NCBI RefSeq assembly: GCF_029227915.1
Contig: NC_079878.1
Coordinates: forward strand, 25,629,501-25,693,500
Direction: 5' to 3'
From: Hydractinia symbiolongicarpus
Lineage: Eukaryota; Cnidaria; Hydrozoa; Anthoathecata; Hydractiniidae
DNA length: 64,000 bases
Part shown: one piece after another, positions 1 to 10,623 of the stretch
Layout: each line of letters opens with the position of its first letter
Numbering within the stretch: position 1 is the stretch's first letter
Made by a program: the position numbers and the translations under genes
The notes under the pieces: model-generated
What the model was told of the DNA's origin: nothing
Databases searched by the model: none
What the model saw: only the letters and a program-made list of their open reading frames with translations

Positions 1-1661
1 CAAAAAATAGGAAACTTGCGGCTGAAGCTTCCTATTTTGTATGACGGCCGAATTAGGTCAATACAGAACAGAATATCTCAAATACATTGCAGAATATTTC
101 AAATACAAGTGGTGAAGAAAGTTTACACCAGGAAAAGCCATTAGTTATGTAGTAAAAATAGTTAACAAACACCCTGATTATTTGCCAGAATTTGAAACTA
201 AGTAGAAATGGACAGTGTTTCTAAAATCTATACCAAAAATTACGCAGAAAGAAGTCTGTAACAAAAATTACTTTTAAATTTTGAAAACACTACCCCCTAG
301 ACATAATTCAGTAACCTTTTGCGTCTTCCAGAAACGCAAACGGCTTTTTAAAGGATGATATCTTTAGTGTTTCCAATCTAAAACTTTAAAAGGGTCCTTC
401 CATGCAAAACTAATAATGTGTGAAAAAATACAGACTATCTTTATATACAACAAAATAATAATGATGTTTTCTGAGTTTACAATGGACCTAAGTATCTTAT
501 ATAATAATACGAAGTGCATGTGAAAGTCATAGTGGATGTGTTCATTTTCTTTTGAAATCGCAGAAAAAATTATGTCCATTTTGTTTACTTTGTTTACCTC
601 TTGTGATGAAAGCAACTCAATTTGATTTGCTAAAATAAATTTAACGGCTAACTTTCGAAAAATGGTGTCTTCTCGCCACCAAAAAAAAACACAAAAAAAC
701 GACCTCCTTATCTTGAAAAAAGTAAAAGAAGTGGTTGAAAAAGGCTGTTATCTATAGCCAATGTTAGCCTTCAATGCCTGCTCCCTCATCCCATGCTAGC
801 TCTAACCTATGACTTACGTTGTTATTCCTCTTTTTTTAATTATCTATAGCTAACTCCTATAGTTTTCAAACTTCTGTTCTTTTATGAGCACGAATTATGA
901 TGTAACAAGCTAGCTATAGCTAGCTACCTACAAAATCTTTCAAAGACTTGAACTTTTGCAGGATAGTGTGATGTATTTTTATACCCATAGAGTATAATTC
1001 TTTTCACATTTACTGTAAACTAACTTTACAAGGGGACCACGTGCAATATATCAAGTGGAAAAATTTTTTTTAGAATTTAAAGCGTGTGTGTTAAGTTTCT
1101 TTTATATTATTTTGTTTCTAACATTCTTTTAAACTTTTTTGTCAGCCTACATGTAAAATGCCAGGCTATTGGACATTTGATTGAAATTTACGTGGGTTTA
1201 TCACCTTATTTTAGGAGTGGATGGTATGGTTGTTCTTGTTTTTGTTTTTGTTGCAAACTGCTGTTTTTTTTAATTTTGTGTAAACTTTTGTGGGGAAAAG
1301 ACCACATGCCATATACTGAGAGAACAAATTTTTGTGGAACTGGCTTCCACTGAAGGCTGTTGTGTAAGCTAATGGCTTTTTCATAAAGCTTTTGTTGGGG
1401 AGAACTAAACTGTATGTGATATTATTTTTGCTGGAAGAAAATTCCATGGTTTTACGTTTTTGTTAGGAATTTTAAAATTGTAGTAATAAATGTGTTTGGT
1501 GATGACTAATGTTTGACTGAAAAACTTTTTTGTTCTTTATATTTTATGAAATGCCTGATTTTTTAATAATTTGATGTGTTTCATAACCTTTTTGTGGAAG
1601 ATTTACGGGCAATGGCAACATAGAACATGCTAAATGAACTGATTTTGTTGATCTGGATACC
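1..1661. other. Gene-free AT-rich DNA
   Basis: No open frame here resembles a protein and no splice-linked exons were recognised. The stretch contains homopolymer runs, GCTAGC-rich patches near 905-930, a TTTTTG-type microsatellite near 1228-1255, and a dispersed-repeat end at about 45-112 described separately. Confidence 0.5.
45..112 (-). repeat. Dispersed repeat end, inverted relative to 7308-7515
   Basis: Read on the minus strand this stretch carries units of the type GTATTTGAAATATTCTG followed by CTGTTCTGTATTGA and then a GGCCG-containing tail. The same order, with a similar tail, occurs on the plus strand at about 7308-7515. The two are therefore copies of one dispersed repeat in opposite orientation. 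Confidence 0.5.
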
Positions 1662-1810
1662 GTATTTCCTCCAAAGAACGCCGCCCTCTAAAGAACGCCG
1701 CCCTCCAAAGAACGCCGCACTTCTATATGAAAATTTGTAATAAACGCCGCCCTCTAAAGAACGCCGCCCTCCAAAGAACGCCGCACCTTAGATGCGGCGT
1801 TTATTAGAAA
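1662..1810 (+). repeat. Left subterminal array of GC-rich 17 bp motifs
   Basis: The motif AAAGAACGCCGCCCTC(C/T), with variants ending GCAC or beginning TAATAAACG, is repeated about six times in direct orientation. A block of about 70 bp carrying three units occurs twice in tandem. An inverted copy (GATGCGGCGTTTATTA) closes the array at about 1791-1806. In DNA transposons such arrays usually bind transposase; here that role is inferred. The GC-rich units stand out from the AT-rich surroundings. Confidence 0.75.
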
Positions 1811-1848
1811 AAAACCATTTTAATAGGGAAAGTAAAAAAAGTTGGTAT

Positions 1849-2316
1849 TTATATGAATTTGATCTGTTTTCTTTCACAAAATTCTTCTACATCTAATGAC
1901 AAATACGAATATTTAGTTTTACGCTTTAACAGTTCACCGTGAAGAATTTTAGCATAACTTTTGCTAGATGTAAAACAAATGAACTTTGCAGGTACACTCA
2001 AACCAATCTCTCGTTTTCGTTTCCCAGTAACTGTCGCATTTACATGATTATCTCCAATTTCAATAAAAAACGATATCAGCTTTGACAACTCTATTGGCAA
2101 ATGTCCCACTAAGGTTTCGTTGCCGTCCATGAGTTTGTACGTTCCAATTGCATTCTTGTCCAGTTCTTGAGCCTCTACTCTCTTGTCTTCTTTGCAAACC
2201 AAAGATTCTCCTATAATGGGTTTCCATATATTTTTATAAACATGATGTCCGCGAATATTTGTAGAGAATTTAATGATGAAATACATTTCAAATGTTTTAG
2301 GAATCACTCGAGCCAT
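1849..2316 (-). CDS. HIRAN-like accessory protein of the pogo-like transposon
   Basis: This 155-residue frame runs opposite to the transposase and lies wholly inside the element. The first ATG is at 2316; the frame is open 20 codons further upstream but without an ATG. The protein carries, in order, RGHHVYKNIW, a GE-x-L-x-C step, a KNAI segment, VGHLPIELS and VTGKRKR. This order resembles HIRAN domains and the HIRAN-like proteins common in cnidarian gene sets, where a V/IGH(V/I)P step follows a D-x-x-A-I/V step. HIRAN domains of HLTF-type proteins bind DNA 3' ends. I infer a DNA-binding accessory role in transposition. No membrane segment or signal peptide is visible. An alternative is a captured host gene fragment under no selection. 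The domain assignment is by eye. Confidence 0.6.
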   Translation of the reverse strand: MARVIPKTFEMYFIIKFSTNIRGHHVYKNIWKPIIGESLVCKEDKRVEAQELDKNAIGTYKLMDGNETLVGHLPIELSKLISFFIEIGDNHVNATVTGKRKREIGLSVPAKFICFTSSKSYAKILHGELLKRKTKYSYLSLDVEEFCERKQIKFI

Positions 2317-2599
2317 GTTCTTCTCAAATCTCTGACTTCCACGTGTAGCTATGATATATTTCGTATGAGCGTGCAATCAACGATTGATAAAAATAGAACT
2401 TTTTCTTATAGAGAAAAAATTCTATTCAAAATCATTTTCCGCGCTTTTGATCTCGTCGAAAATAACACTCCCTTGGATTGTTAATAGTGTTTAAAGAAAA
2501 AGTTGACACCAGTAAACAATACTACAAGATAATTGCTCCCAATCTGTATATATCAACCTTACACACTTTTATGTTTGTAAGTGAAAGTTCATTAGAAAA
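2317..2599. promoter_or_regulatory. Bidirectional intergenic promoter region of the transposon
   Basis: The 283 bp separate the two divergent start codons of the element. A TATATATCAA stretch lies near 2545-2555, about 45 bp before the transposase ATG. No other regulatory motif was recognised. That it drives both genes is inferred from the layout. Confidence 0.35.
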
Positions 2600-4024
2600 A
2601 TGTCGCACAACGAGGAGAAGCAGTTAATATCCCATAAAGGGGAAAAAAGAAGAAGCTTTACCTTTGAATTTAAGACAACAGTTGTTGATCACGCAATTAG
2701 TACATCAAATCGCGAAGCAGGAAGAAAGTACGGTGTCGATGAAAAAAGAGTAAGAGAATGGAGAGCTAATGTGGAGAAGTTGAAACAAGGAGCAGCGAAA
2801 AGATTCAAACTAGAAGGAGGAGGTTGCAAAATCAAGAATCTTGATTTAGAAGAAGATCTGCTCGAATGGATACATGATAGGAGAGCTAATTCTTTGCGTG
2901 TTTCGAGAAAACTGATAATGAGAAAAGCAAAAGCAATGCACGATGAAAAAGCTGGAGAGGACACTGTTGCAAAAAATAGTTTCCAGGCTAGTCGAGGTTG
3001 GTTGGAAAAGTTCATGAAACGAAATTGTCTTTCATTACGTCGTAGAACGACAACAGTTCAAAAGGATCCAGCGTATCTTGTGGACAGGTTGGTGCAGTAT
3101 GTAGTACATGTCCGCCGAATGTCAAAGACATACCAATTCAACGCCGGTTCGATTCTTGCAATGGACGAGACTGCTGTTTGGGCGGATATGACAGCACCTA
3201 CAACGGTGTCACAGCGTGGCAAACGAGAAATTATGCTTAAATCGACTGGTCATGAAAAGGTCAGAATTTCTGTATGCTTGACAGCAAAGGCAGACGGAAG
3301 TAAATTTAAACCATTTATTGCTTTTGGTGGTGCAAAACGCGAATGCAAAGAACTAAATACTGAATTCAAAAATAAATGCGTAGTTGTGTCCTCAAAAAAT
3401 GCATGGATGAACGAGGAACTCACCTTACACTATGTGCAAACAGTTTTAGGAAAGTTTTCCTTTAATCGACGCTTGTTAGCTTGGGATTCATTTGAATGTC
3501 ACATGATGGATTCCGTGAAACAAGAATTGTCAAAAGGCAGAATTGAGAATGTCATAATTCCTGGTGGCTGCACTAAATATATACAGGCACCAGATGTCTC
3601 ATGGAATAAACCATTTAAGAGTCGGATGATCGATCTTTATAACGAATGGATGGTTGAAGGTGTTCAACAGTTCACAAAAGGAGGAAACCAGAAACCTCCA
3701 TCGCGACGAAAGCTAGTGCAATGGGTTTTAGACGCATGGAATGGCTTGAGCACGGAAATGATTATCAAATCTTTCAAGTCGTGTGGTTTAAATTTAGCTC
3801 TTGATGGATCAGAGGATGGACAAATCCATTGTTTTAAAGAAGGATCGTCCTGTTCATCTGGTGCTACCTTAATGAAAAAAGCAACTGAGGCATTGGAAGA
3901 AGACCAATCTTCTGACAACCCATTTGAAATTTACGATTGTGATGTAAATGAAAGCTATGAGTCCTTTCATGTTATCGACGAAGACTCGGACGGAGATAGC
4001 GACATTGACATTGACATTGTTTAA
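2600..4024 (+). CDS. Pogo/Tigger-like transposase (CENP-B/DDE_1 type)
   Basis: This intact 474-residue protein catalyses cut-and-paste movement of the element. An N-terminal helix-turn-helix (about 18-60; AGRKYGVDEKRVREW) is followed by a CENP-B-type DNA-binding domain (about 80-148; GWLEKFMKRNCLSLRRR). The DDE_1 catalytic core follows. Acidic residues are D189 (ILAMDETAVW), D296 (LLAWDSFECHM) and D332 (YIQAPDVSWNKPFK), a D-D-D triad with 36 residues between the last two, as in pogo relatives. The second motif usually reads L-L-x-D-N-A-x-x-H, so the SFEC variant is divergent. The tail (452-474) is very acidic (DSDGDSDIDIDIV). Start context is GAAAAATGT; no intron is needed. No stop or frameshift is seen, so the copy may still be active. 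Confidence 0.92.
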   Translation: MSHNEEKQLISHKGEKRRSFTFEFKTTVVDHAISTSNREAGRKYGVDEKRVREWRANVEKLKQGAAKRFKLEGGGCKIKNLDLEEDLLEWIHDRRANSLRVSRKLIMRKAKAMHDEKAGEDTVAKNSFQASRGWLEKFMKRNCLSLRRRTTTVQKDPAYLVDRLVQYVVHVRRMSKTYQFNAGSILAMDETAVWADMTAPTTVSQRGKREIMLKSTGHEKVRISVCLTAKADGSKFKPFIAFGGAKRECKELNTEFKNKCVVVSSKNAWMNEELTLHYVQTVLGKFSFNRRLLAWDSFECHMMDSVKQELSKGRIENVIIPGGCTKYIQAPDVSWNKPFKSRMIDLYNEWMVEGVQQFTKGGNQKPPSRRKLVQWVLDAWNGLSTEMIIKSFKSCGLNLALDGSEDGQIHCFKEGSSCSSGATLMKKATEALEEDQSSDNPFEIYDCDVNESYESFHVIDEDSDGDSDIDIDIV

Positions 4025-4120
4025 TAGACTTTTCATAGTTTAATTCTTTTGTTATCTATATTTAATCTTAAAGAAAATACTTAACGTCAACCTCTGCTTT
4101 TTGTCTCACTCATGGTTTTG

Positions 4121-4220
4121 TAATAAACGCCGCCCTCCAAAGAACGCCGCCCTCTAAAGAACGCCGCACCTAAAAATTGCATTTTGTAAAGAACGCCGCG
4201 GCGTTCTTTAGAGGAAATAC
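4121..4220 (-). repeat. Right subterminal array and terminal inverted repeat
   Basis: It contains TAATAAACGCCGCCC, two further AAAGAACGCCGC units and, at the end, two units facing each other around GCCGCGGC (about 4194-4200). The outer copy is the terminal inverted repeat. The arrangement mirrors the left array with fewer units. Confidence 0.7.
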
Positions 4221-4639
4221 TATGCTCCTCCAAAACCGATTTGTTTTACATTTTGTGTAAACTTTTGTGAGGACAGACATATATACACTCTCTTTTCCAA
4301 AAATAATATCTTTGTTGATTCAAATTTACTCCTTATTCTTTTTTAACATTCCCGTTTAAAATGGTTGGTAAAAATCACTACAGATCATAATACTGAGAAA
4401 AAAAATGTGTTCTTAACCTGTTCATTTTTACATTTTGTGTATATTTCTAGAGAACAGGATAATATGCAACCGAATAAATGATTTTCCAAATATGAATTTG
4501 AAGTTTTTTGACACTTTTGATTAAAATATTAAAGGTTTCCAACGAATCAAGCGTTATCACTTTATAAGATGTAAATATTTGAGATGTGTTATTTCTGATT
4601 TTACTTTTTTTAGTGTTCTACATTATTCTATACATTGTT

Positions 4640-4790
4640 TGATTAGCGTTTCATGCTCTACACATTGGAAGCAACGTCAACAATTTTCAGGAAAAAAATA
4701 TTATGTATGGACGGGTCCTGGCAGACGTCATCAAAATACAAGTTACGATTCTCTTTTCCAAAGCACTCCTGCCTAAGTGGATTTCACAGT
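4640..4790 (+). repeat. Fragment of the Helitron-like family
   Basis: Ordered landmarks of the family are present: a CTATACATT/GCGTTT segment, GCAACGTCAACAATT, ACGGGTCCTGGCAGACGTCA, and CTGCCTAAGTGGATTT. The 3' terminal hairpin is damaged. Nothing codes for protein here. Confidence 0.4.
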
Positions 4791-4819
4791 GCAAATTTCT
4801 AAAGAATTTTTTTTGTACT

Positions 4820-6975
4820 TTAGAGGACTTTACTGACGTCAGCAAACTTTTATAATTTTAAAACTTTAATATCTTCTTATGCGTTTGCGAACACATACGA
4901 TCCTATACATTATTTTTATAAGCGTTTTAATCTGTACGCCTTACAGGCAACAGAAAAACTACATTTCGCCAATTTTCTTTTGTATTACGGAGTTTCATAC
5001 CGTGCAGCCCTGGGCACTAGCGAAGCGCTTGTAGGGACAAATTTTTATATCCCTCGCAGAGCGTAAGGCATTTGCTAAGAAAAACATGCAGTACGAAGAG
5101 AATTATTCACTTTTTCTTTTGTATTTTTACTTTTTAAACTGGCGCGATATATTGATTTTACAATTATTTAAAGGAAGAATACTCAGTATTGACATAAGAT
5201 TGTATATTATGAAAGTTCAAGACCTAAACTTGGTTATTATAATTGCTTCAAGTTGTGGGGTACACTCATCATGAAAAGTTGGCAGTCAAAAGAGAAAGAA
5301 ACCTTATTTTGGTAGCTAGTTACATCACAAGTTTTTATATTGTCTTAAAAATATCACAGTGTTGATCAAAGAGGCATTGCTAGCATGTCATTCAAGATTT
5401 ATATAGATAGTAGTACAGCCAAAATAAAGTAGCTCATTAAACACAGTAAAGAAAACAATGGGTTTTTTTCTAAAGTAATAGTTTCATGCTCATTAAACAG
5501 ATACCTAGCTAGCTATAATATTAAAAAACAATTCCAAAATTTCTTATTTTGTGTTTGCTAGAAACTTTATTTAACTAACCAGGGCGGAGTTCCCTACATT
5601 TTTTATAAACCAAATTAAAAATTGTCAAAAAGCTGGCTGTATCTGTCTGGTTGTAGTTTTTGTTAGCTAGGGGTCACACTGGGCCACTCATATATATCGT
5701 AGCCTTATTCATACAGTAATCAGATATATAGGTTGGTAAGTGACTAGATGCTAAAAATAGGATCATAAAAACTAATTTCTAATATCACTTAACTTAACAG
5801 TGCAGTTCAAACACCAACTTAGCCTTAAAAATTGCTACGCTTGCATTGGAATAATTTTAATCTGTAAAGTACAAAGTTTCGACCGCTGCGAAATATAAAA
5901 TAAAATAACGTACTGTGGTTAAAATAAACACATCTAATGGAAAACAACTTTTTAAACAAATTTAGTGACTTTAACTTTTTTCGTCAAATATTTTTGGTTG
6001 CCACATTTTTCTTATGACAATGTACCAAAATTACTATAGCTATCACAAAATTGTAAAAGTGGACCTTGCCTAAATTTATTCTTGCATTTTACCAAAATTA
6101 AGAACACAGTAATATAGTGTAACATGCTATTATATATATATCCCTTCCTAGCTAGCTATGTAATATTTATATACAATAATTTCTAACGAAAAGTCAAAGC
6201 CAGTCATTATATCATTGAAGTGTGTATTTTATTTTCAGTCGATTTCATCTATGCTCTTTTTTATATAACTAGTTAGCTATACTTTGCCAATAAATCTTTT
6301 ATCAAATGCTTTTCCACGTTAATCCATGTCAAACTTGCAGATCCATATATAGCTAGCTAGCTATAGCTTACTGTAAAAAAACTTCCTTTAAGTCTTTCTA
6401 TAGCTAGCTGTAATTTTTATTTCTTCTTGCCAAAGTGCACTGATAATGATAGAATAGTGTTTCGTTTTAACCATTACTTTATTCCCCACAACACAAAATG
6501 TATGGTATATGTAGCTTGCAACTTCAGAAAGCTAACCCCTAAAACCAACATCAACAATATGTCTTCTCTTGCGTCTCTTTAAAAGTCAGTAAATTAAGTT
6601 TTCTCCGATTCCAACATCTTACCCATGTCAATATACCACAAAGAGGGTTAGCAACAACATTTAAACGTGTTAATAAAAAAGCAAAACGTAAGTTAAAGTA
6701 AAAAGTTATTTGAAGAACCATAAGGCAGGATTTTGCATTTCTGCCTCTTTTCGCAGCACTAACCAGAATAGTTGTGAACAACTGACCATGAAAATTATTT
6801 GGGCTATCGAGACAAATGAAAACATGACAAAAATTTATCCCTACAAAGCGCTTCGCTAGCGCCCAGACTTGCGCGGTATGAAACTCCGTAATATGCACTA
6901 CTGACGTTAGCAAAAAATCTAAAATAACCCAATCTTCTGCCTGAGTGGATTCTTCCACGGGCCTTATCGACTACT
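4820..6975 (+). mobile_element. Helitron-like copy split by a TA-flanked transposon
   Basis: Bases 4820-4984 and 6892-6975 are the two halves of one copy. Left landmarks are ACTGACGTCAGCAAA, GATCCTATACATT and a GGCAACAG step; the right half resumes with TATGCACTACTGACG, then CTGCCTGAGTGGATTCTTCC and a CGGGCCTTATCGACTA end. In the uninterrupted copy at 8920-9276 the corresponding bases run straight through as AATGTATATGCACTGCTGACG, so the insertion point falls at a TA. Confidence 0.6.
4985..6891. mobile_element. 1.9 kb inverted-repeat DNA transposon, copy A (non-autonomous)
   Basis: The ends are inverted repeats of about 62 bp beginning TTACGGAGTTTCATACCG; the right end is read on the minus strand from 6891. 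Both ends contain CTAGCGAAGCGCTT. TA lies on each side (4983-4984, 6892-6893), so the target duplication is TA, as in Tc1/mariner-type elements, and the empty target is visible in related repeats. No transposase was recognised: frames inside are short and AT-rich. A second copy lies at 24524-26401. Superfamily assignment rests only on the TA duplication and is tentative. Confidence 0.75.
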
Positions 6976-7145
6976 CTTATATAACACTACTTTAACGTCA
7001 ATATCCTATATTAAATTGATGAAGCCATTACAAAGCACTTAGATCTTTCATGCCAAATAACTTGGAAACGAGGTGATGACATCAGTGATTTTTCACCGCG
7101 TGAGTAACTAGGGAACACCTGGGACTAATTTGGGTAAGTGGGGGC
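6976..7145 (+). repeat. 5' part of a Helitron-like copy
   Basis: Landmarks shared with the full copy at 59689-60439 occur in the same order: AAGCCATTACA, CCAAATAACTTGGAAACGAG, GATTTTTCACCGCG, GTAACTAGGGA and CACCTGGGAC. The 3' part is missing. Confidence 0.5.
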
Positions 7146-7307
7146 TTAAATCTAAAAGCTTGTGATAACAAGCCGAATTCGTTATCACTACACCATCTCC
7201 ATCTAATATGCCAAAATGTGCAAAAAAATATGCTTTGATATCAAGTGGGAGATTTTACATTTTTTTTTATCGACGTGATTTCACAAATATTGCAACATTT
7301 TTGTACC

Positions 7308-7515
7308 GTGTATTTGAAATATTCTGTTCTGTTTTGAAATAATTTTGTGTATTTGAAATATTCTGCTGTGTATTTGGAATATTCTGTTCTATACTTGGAA
7401 TATTTTTGTGTACTTGAAATATTCAGTTCTGTTTGTATTTCAAATATTCTGTTTTGTATTTGTAATATTTTGGTGTATTTATAATATTCTGCTGTTCTGT
7501 ATTGAATCCATTTGG
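7308..7515 (+). repeat. Minisatellite of 21-26 bp AT-rich units
   Basis: About nine imperfect units of the type GTATTTGAAATATTCTGTTCT follow each other, with point changes and length variation. The array ends in CTGTTCTGTATTGA and a GGTCGCCG tail that is also found, inverted, at 45-112. Confidence 0.75.
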
Positions 7516-10500
7516 TCGCCGTAATTTTGCGAAGAATCTAATGGTCAAAAATAAAATGGTATTAAATAAACATGCTACACACTGCAAAAAAAGTGCAAAT
7601 TAACTTTACGTGACTTGGAAGAATTTCCTTCCAAAAGGTGATATTCCTTTTAAGGAAAGCAAGATATATTCAAATGTCTTGCAACGTAGGTTTAATATAA
7701 TCGACAACTAAATGCCTTACCTATTTTCCAAACAACTTGAGAAAACTATTCTAATCTCATTAATTGGAAACCTCCATCTAAAGTATTAAGAGAAGGACTT
7801 GTGAATATTTCTACATAATCTAAAGTTGCAGTTAACACACTATCACGTAAAAGGATGGTTTGTGAGCACATGCAAACTAGTTCATTTTTTTAATAGACAT
7901 TTGTATTTTTGTCAAATTAGATCTTCCTGCTCACAAAAAGCTTTTTCTTGTACGTTCGCTTTAAATTACAACAATTCCTAAAGAAAGATTTTTTGAATAT
8001 GCAATGCTGACTTCATAATAATTTCTATAATCTATCTTTTTTATTGTTTGTCAAAAGCAGATGGCGGAAAGGGTAAGCAAATTCTGAAAAAAATTGAGTA
8101 TCAACGGGTCACTGCTGACGTCATGAAAATAGAAATAAAGATCTTTCCCAAAGTCCTTCTGCCTAAGTAAATTTTTCCACGGGCTTTTAGTGGCCTAAAT
8201 TTATCAGGCTACTTTCGCGTGTCTTTCTATAACAGCTAAAATGTATATTTCCATTTTACTTTAAAGTTGCTCAAAGTTTTACAATTAATGAAGCCAGTTA
8301 GATAAGATATACTAATAAAATAAAAATACAAGTAAAAGGCTACTAAAGTTAGCCGGAGCAAGTGGAAGACGCAAATCGTCTTATCATCAGGCTCTGTTAA
8401 TAGTTGAGCTACAAACAGTTTAATTATTTTGTTAAAAATGTAAAAATGTAAAATCCGATATAACACATCATAACACATCCGATATAAAAATAAGGAACGT
8501 CATTGTCAGTTTCAAGAAGGATGTTCTTTACAACCCTTTTGGATCGTTCTAAACTTATATTCATTTTAAATTTGTGGTCTAAAATTATGTTCCACAACTG
8601 TGGTCCTCTAGTTTTGATGGAATAGCCGCTAAATTTTAGAGTTGTTTTTAGTATAACGAAGTTATCTTTGGAGCACCTTGCGTCTTATTTATGCTCAATA
8701 TAAGAAAATTTGTCATTAAACACTAACGGAAAGGAAGCGGTTTTTATCTTAAACATGAAATGTAAGACTTAATGGATGTTAAATTTGTAGATGTTTAAAA
8801 CTCCAAATTCTTTTAATAAAAGCTCGGATGGTGTGCATCTGTCTGCACCGAGTACTATCCTACAAGGTTGTTTATACTTACTGTAGAGCTTACTTAGTTT
8901 AGACATTGCGCTTATAACTTGGAGGCCAGATAACTTGAAAACGGGACGTCATCTTCCGTGTGGGTAACTAGGGACCACCTGGCACCAAAATAATTTCCTA
9001 AAGCTGGGTGAACCCACCCGTTATAGATCAAACGGATTGATGACGCCATCAAACAACTTTGAATACCAATATCTCTGCAACTGTTCGTTTAAATGTACAT
9101 GATCCTATACATTTTCTTATCAGTGTTTGAAGTTCTCCACAAAAGAGGCAACGGGTAAACAAATTCCTAAAATAATGTATATGCACTGCTGACGTCATCA
9201 AAATTTCTAAAGCAAATTCTATTTTGTCCATTGTTCCCTGTACCTAAGAGGATATATTTACTGACTTGTCGACTAGTAAAATTGAACTGAAAAAATCTTT
9301 CTAAAATGACCCTACAATTTCGTGGAAAAAAAGTTCCCTTTTATATCAAATATGAAATGAACAAAACGTTTGTCTTGAAGTATTTTACGAACTTACGGGA
9401 ATGCACGAAAATAAAAACGAGTAATGTCGTCTCCCGATAAATCAACTTTATAACAGTTAGAATAAAAATAGATCTTTTTAAACTCAAACCTTTTTAATCA
9501 CTTTATTTTTATAAGCTAAAATCATCCTGTTTTGGATTTAAAAAGTATAAATTAACGTTGCAAAGCACAATTTACAAGATCCTTGCTTTCATCCGAAGTT
9601 GTTTGCATAAAACCAAGATTTTTCGCACCACAATGTTATTTCAAACCCATTTATAGAGTTTATAACGCAAAGACGTTTCTAAACAATGTACAATAATATG
9701 AAATAAACATTGAATAATTACTTAAAGCAAATGTTGATTCAAATGCTTTTTTTATTTATTCAATTACATACGTTTTAACATGTAGATGTTGAAAAATATT
9801 TCTTAATATCTTTTTTATATGTTGTAATAACCAAGTCAAGAGAAGTGAGGGAAATAAATAAGCGTTGGATATGACTGAATGAAAGAGAGTATCAAGACGA
9901 GACAAGAAGAATTAGAGTGTGTACATTTAAAGAAATATATAATTCCAACACAGATAGAGAAGTTTTAAAAATACACTATAATTTTTCTAACTGCTTTTTT
10001 AATACTACGTTATTTAAGTTATGAGAAGCAAAGTTTAAACTGATATACGATATACAATATGGTTTAGATAAAGAATTGCGTTATCTTTACAACTTTAAGA
10101 ACATATACACAAATAAAAAGATTTTTTACATTGAAATCTTTGATAGGACTGTATGGATAGCATGCCATTAAAACAAGATTTTAATTGAAATCAGCTTTAA
10201 AAAACACTGACTGAAGTTTTATTTTTTTAGCTTGTTTAACATGTGCAAATCATAAATCAATGAAAAAAAGTCCTAGCTTTTTCTTTATAGTTCTATTTTC
10301 TTTTAACTTTATTTTTTATACTGGCAAGTCCTTGATTGCTTTCAGCTTGGTAAACGGAGTAAGCGAGACATGACTTTCTGATATTAAATGATATTGTTTT
10401 ACAGTTTTTTTTCTCCTTTGTTTTGGTCATATATATTTTTTATTAAAGAGTGAAACATACATAGTTAATATAAAAAAAGGTGTATAAAGAGATCAAAAGG

Positions 10501-10623
10501 TGTTACGTAGAAATATAAATATATTGAAGAAGTTACAAAACAGAAGAAATAGGAGCAAATATAGAAATTCATCTGTTCCAAAGTAATATAAAGATTTTTA
10601 AGGTGTCTATAATTGCTTTTACT
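7516..10623. other. Gene-free spacer with Helitron-like fragments
   Basis: No coding frame was recognised. A 3' Helitron-like fragment lies at about 8060-8205 (CGGGTCACTGCTGACGTCAT, then TTTTTCCACGGGC) and a longer copy at 8920-9276. The last 1.3 kb before the first GPCR is plain AT-rich DNA that must contain its promoter; no TATA box could be chosen with confidence. Confidence 0.5.
8920..9276 (+). mobile_element. Helitron-like copy, 5' truncated
   Basis: It has GGCCAGATAACTTGAAAACG, GTAACTAGGGACCACCTGG, GATGACGCCATCAAACAA, GATCCTATACATTTTCTTAT, GAGGCAACGGGTAAAC and CACTGCTGACGTCATC. It ends TTGTCGACTAG followed by T. Ending in CTAG before T fits the Helitron rule of CTRR at the 3' end inserted before T. 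Confidence 0.55.

Larger units (their letters stand above)
1662..4220 (+). mobile_element. Complete pogo/Tigger-like DNA transposon
   Basis: The two ends are inverted repeats: the left begins GTATTTCCTCCAAAGAACGC at 1662 and the right, read on the minus strand from 4220, begins GTATTTCCTCTAAAGAACGC, with one mismatch over about 23 bp. Further copies of the AAAGAACGCCGCC motif are iterated inside both ends. TA dinucleotides lie just outside (1658-1659 and 4221-4222), but two extra C at the left leave the exact boundary unsettled; pogo elements normally duplicate TA. The element holds an intact transposase gene (plus) and a HIRAN-like gene (minus), transcribed divergently from the centre. Intact frames and near-identical ends suggest a fairly recent insertion. 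Confidence 0.88.

Noticed and set aside
6551-6958. 135-codon minus-strand frame across the right end of transposon copy A
   Set aside because: It runs through the terminal inverted repeat and into flanking repeat DNA, shows no motif, and its composition fits chance.
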